Origin: Ettlia oleoabundans | Lineage: Eukaryota > Chlorophyta > Chlorophyceae > Chlamydomonadales | Assembly (NCBI GenBank): GCA_019693395.1 | Contig: JAAMXP010004554.1 | Coordinates: 1 to 11,069, forward strand | DNA length: 11,069 nucleotides | Direction of reading: 5' to 3' | The notes under the pieces: model-generated | Database searches by the model: none | What the model was told of the DNA's origin: nothing | Seen by the model: the letters and a program-made list of their open reading frames with translations, nothing else | In this document: piece by piece, positions 7,732 through 11,069 of the stretch | How the letters are laid out: each line of letters starts with the position of its first letter | How positions within the stretch are numbered: the stretch's first letter is position 1 | Made by a program: the position numbers and the translations under genes

Positions 7732-10700
7732 ATGACGCCTGCCGGGGAGGGGCCATCGTACATCAAGGTGCGGTGCCGGGCATGTCCCGCATAAGTCCTG
7801 CTGTTCAAAAGCCCTGTTACGCGCTTGAATGTGCTCGAGCCACATTATCACCAAATTTGCCTGACGAGACGGTTGGAGGGTTTCCCGGTTAGGGTGCGAG
7901 CCGGCAGAGCTATCGCCACCACCGCCTGCTGCCGCCGGTGTTGCATACTTTGAGGCCAGCCTTCCTTGTGCCCTGCCACAGGTGCTGACACAGAGCTATC
8001 TCACAGGAGCACCTCTGTCACTTCCAGGCGCCTCTTTCAAAGCGCTGTTTCCAGTGACAACAGAGATTGCCCTGAGTATCGCAGCCGGCAAGTCTTGGCA
8101 AGGCCGGGTGACCAGGCGGCAGGCGGACAACGGCCAAAAGCTCCCAGGTGCGTGCGTGGGTGGGTGGCTTCTTCCTGCCACATGCAGGGCGCATTCTGCC
8201 TGCTGCTCATACTGTGCTAGCTGGTGCAAAAAGCCTGCTGCTGCCCCCATGCTAATCATGAACCAACTGCGGCCCGGTCAGGGGCTTTGGAGATGTGGCA
8301 CGTGCGGTTGCACAGCAAGATTCGTACACAAAAAACAAGGATACTGAACTTGGGAGGGGCTGAGCTTGCTGTTGTTGGGTGCTTTGTATAACCGGCATGC
8401 TTCAATGACCCTAAAGTCTCTTTGTATTGTTCTACCTGCCGCTGCCCCGCCGTCTGCGCCATTGCTTAACAACCACCAGCCCCGCCTCCTAAGCATGCCT
8501 ACACCAAACCCTGTTTTGTCCCTGCTTTTGCACCTATTCTGTTCGCTTCCATTCTATTTTCTTCCTTTCCAATCATTGCTGCAGACACACTTAACATCAC
8601 TGCCGGCTGGGGCTCCTTTGCGAAAAGCAACGGGCTGAGGGTGGGGGACAAAGTTGAGTTCCGCTACGAGCCTGGCGGTGGCGACAGAGAGGCAGAAGCT
8701 CCCGCCATCGTTATTACACTGCTTAGCCGCGATAACCCCGTGAAGGCCAGGACCGAGCACAGCAATGGCTTTGCCGGGGAAGGCGCCACCAAGCATGTTA
8801 GGAGCAGCGCCAATTGCAAAGCAGTACCAAGGGCAGAGGTGGTGACAGCAGCAGCGGTGCGCAGCCCACTTGCAGCGGTGGGCGGGCGCAAGAGGCCTAG
8901 GAGGGAGATTGAGAAGCAGGCGCATCCGCAGCTGCAGCAGCAGCAGCGGCAGCAACTAGTGGCGCCCCAACAGGCAGAGCAGGCGCATCAGCAGGCGTGT
9001 CTGCAGCTGGCGGTTGTTGCTGCAGGAAAAGACGGGCGGCCGCCATTTCTGGCTCTCGATGAGCCTGCTTATATCCGGTACAGCCCCCCAGCACCGCAGG
9101 CACAGCAGCAGCAAGTTAAGCAGCGAAACGAGGGGGAGGAGCGGCGACAATTGCGCCAGCAGTTGCCCAGGCAGGGTCGGGTACCGCCATCTCCCTACAG
9201 CGGTACCTACGAGCTGCCACCTGGCGACGCCTTGGAAGCTGAGGCGGTACCGCAGGTTGCCTCACGTGCACCAGCAGTACAACTCCACACTGCCCAACAG
9301 GCCGCTGGGCTCGCCGCTAGCAGCGGCGGCAATCACGCACAGCGTGCACAACAGCAGCAGCCAAAGCGCTGCTGCATACTCGCAGGCCCCGCCACGGCTG
9401 CTGACGCTGCTGCAGAGGCAGAGAATGAGGCGCAAGGACGCAGTACAAGGGCCCGTGGCAGCGGCAGCGGCAGCGAAGAGGAGGATGGGGAGTGCAGCAC
9501 GCCTCATGGCGGCCAGCACAGGGCGCAGGCGGCTGCGGCGGCAGGCGCAGATGAAGAGTTGCTGGGTGCTGCAGTGCTGCTGGTGCGTCCGGGTTTGGAA
9601 TGGGGGGATGGGCATGCTCCGTTTCAGCTGGTTTTGGTCCTGCTCTGCAGTGCGGTCAGTGATGTGTGTTGCTGTGTGGGTGGCCCTAGGTTGGCTTGGC
9701 TGACAACGCTCCAGGCTGCCAAGACTGCCACTATCTCGTGTAGCCGGTAATTTGCTGCATGTTTTCGCCGTCCACAGCAACTGTATGTTGCATTCTGTTG
9801 TTGTGCACAGCTCGTCCATGTTGCAATCTGTTGTGGTGCCTCCCTGGCTGGACTGCCAACACCTTAAAGGGCAGTGACTGCACTGCACCGGTATAGTTTT
9901 CAAATGCAAGTATAGCTCTGTTCACCTTTGATTTTTTGCTTGCCCTGTTCCACCCATGCGACTTCCCCCTTGCAGCGCTGCCTGCCACAGTACCAGCTCC
10001 ACCCCCGACAGAAATGGCTGGCTGCCCGCGTGGTGGCGATGCCAGCTTACAGCAATGGCGCTGGCGCCGGCGGTGGCGGGCCGGGGGAAATGTGGGTGCA
10101 GCCGCTTCGGCTGCCGGCGCCGGTGCCAGCCAACCAGCCACCACAGCGTGCACGGCAGGAAAGAGGTTCAGCTAAGGTTCGTGACGGAGAGGAGATGCGC
10201 ACAGCAGATGGAGGCGCTGGCTTCGGTCAAGCGGCGCATAACAATGTGCCCGCCGCTAGAGCTGCTGAGCGAGCTGAGCACGCTGATGTGGCACGCATGT
10301 CACGCACAGCGCACACAGCAACAGCGGGAGTGGCAGCAGCAGCAGCATCAGGAGAAGGAGCCTTCAGCTGCAGCCTGACGGATGTGGCTGCCGTGCTGCC
10401 GCACGGCCTGGTGGGCTGGACCATTAAACAGGTGCGGCCAGGCGCTGCTACTGCCACTGCCACTGGCTACTTGCTCTTCTTGCTTCCTGGCTGGCTTGGT
10501 GGCCGGCCGGCTGGCTGGCTGGCTGGTTTACTTGCCAGCCTGCCTGTGTGCTGCATTCTGATGGCAAGGTGGCTTGTCTACTCCGCTGCCTCCCTGCCCT
10601 TTTCTAGCCGCCAAGCGTGCTTCCCCGCTCCACGCATTGGTTATGCCATGCATTCCGCAGAGGTTTCCTGGCTTTGGCCCCAGGAAATTTACCGGCACGT

Positions 10701-11069
10701 TGGGCAGCTTCTCCGCAGTTACTGAGCTGTTCCACGTCAGGTAAGCCTCAGCGGCACCGGATGATGTGTGCCTGACTTTAACGGATGATTCAGCGAAGAA
10801 ACAATCACTGGATGACAGCACTCGTTAGAAGCCGCTTCACATGATGTGCGCTGCCTCTGACAAAAACCATGGCCCTGTATGCATTCCTTTGTTTCTTCTG
10901 ATGTTGTAGATACGAGGATGGGGACCAGGAGGAGCTGGAGCTGCCTGAGGTCCTGATCTGGCTGGCAGCACTCGCACAGCCAGCGGCGGTGGCAGGCACC
11001 GCCGCCTGCACGGCTGCCGCCGCGCCAGCGCTGGCGGCCCCCGCTGGCCGCAAGCGCGGGCCCGCGCCA
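7732..11069 (+). CDS. Gene 3: B3-domain protein with a C-terminal Tudor-like domain (partial, 3' end missing)
   Basis: Proposed exons: 7732-7767, 7982-8147, 8585-9582, 9976-10431, 10661-10740, 10910-11069 (632 codons). Phases match at every join: 0, 1, 0, 0, 2. Donors include AAG|GTGCGG, CAG|GTGCGT and CAG|GTAAGC. The B3 domain (residues about 9-115) shows PSYIKVLTQS, PLSLPGASFKALF, GKSW, then ITAGWGSFAKSNGLRVGDKV and EF. The last block is the GW..F....L..GD.v.F signature of the plant B3/REM family, which binds the DNA major groove. RKRPRR (169-174) is a likely nuclear-localisation signal. Gln-rich and acidic GSGSGSEEEDGE stretches follow. A Tudor-like (Royal family) domain starts at LVGWTIKQ (545-552) and ends HVRYEDGDQEELELPE; such folds often bind methylated histones. 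Likely a nuclear regulator. The frame in exon 4 (10155-10375) and the 9583-9975 intron joining the halves are uncertain; two adjacent genes remain possible. Confidence 0.72.
10511..10526. repeat. Short CTGG x4 repeat in gene 3 intron 4
   Basis: Four CTGG units lie within the intron between exons 4 and 5 of gene 3, beside GGCCGGCCGG. A similar CTGG run is present near positions 30-44. Simple sequence, with no function proposed. Confidence 0.8.

Noticed and set aside
9262..9909. Minus-strand open frame opposite gene 3
   Set aside because: It lies antisense to the low-complexity exon 3 and the following intron, with no motif or splice support.
1..11069. tRNA or rRNA genes
   Set aside because: Scanning by eye for T-arm-like GGTTCRANNCC words and conserved rRNA stretches gave nothing that folds as a tRNA or matches rRNA. 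A covariance-model search would be needed to exclude them fully.

Overview
This window looks like nuclear DNA of a green alga, most likely a GC-rich trebouxiophyte of the Chlorella/Micractinium type. That is inferred from style, not from a species-specific marker. Coding exons are GC-rich with many Ala, Gln, Gly and Ser runs. Genes are broken by GT-AG introns of about 170-440 nt, with donors such as GTGAGT, GTGCGT and GTGCGG. A 38-unit GT/AC microsatellite and other simple repeats lie in non-coding DNA. A plant-type B3 DNA-binding domain is present. I see no bacterial operon layout, rRNA, tRNA, CRISPR array or complete transposon.

Three spliced genes can be reconstructed by eye, and every junction used keeps the reading frame. 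Gene 1 (minus strand, 1957 down to 241, continuing past the left edge) and gene 2 (minus strand, 7137 down to 4695, complete, 449 aa) are head-to-tail paralogues. They share an N-terminal M-x-D-[LI]-SPFA start, an RL-x-I-x-T-x-RS block, an A-x-TAP block, and an RELF-x-AQ block that runs into a Gln/Ala-rich coiled coil. They also share one intron at the identical codon. I cannot name this family. Gene 3 (plus strand, 7732 past the right edge, six exons, 632 codons in the window) starts with a B3 domain, continues through a long low-complexity region with a basic nuclear-localisation-like motif, and reaches a Tudor-like (Royal family) domain at the right edge.

Layout: 1-240 is partial intron of gene 1; 241-1957 is gene 1, with the microsatellite in its first intron; 1958-4694 is a 2.7-kb gap holding the gene 1 promoter, a 24-nt palindrome, a 20-nt tandem pair, a 379-nt tandem duplication and a 46-nt minisatellite, most of whose units carry CACGTG; 4695-7137 is gene 2; 7138-7731 is a divergent promoter region shared by genes 2 and 3; 7732-11069 is gene 3.

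No pathway linking the genes can be read from the sequence. Gene 3 should be a nuclear DNA/chromatin-binding regulator. Genes 1 and 2 look like mostly disordered proteins that associate through a C-terminal coiled coil. The least secure parts are the frame used in the middle of gene 3 exon 4 (about 10155-10375) and the joining of the B3 and Tudor halves into one gene.
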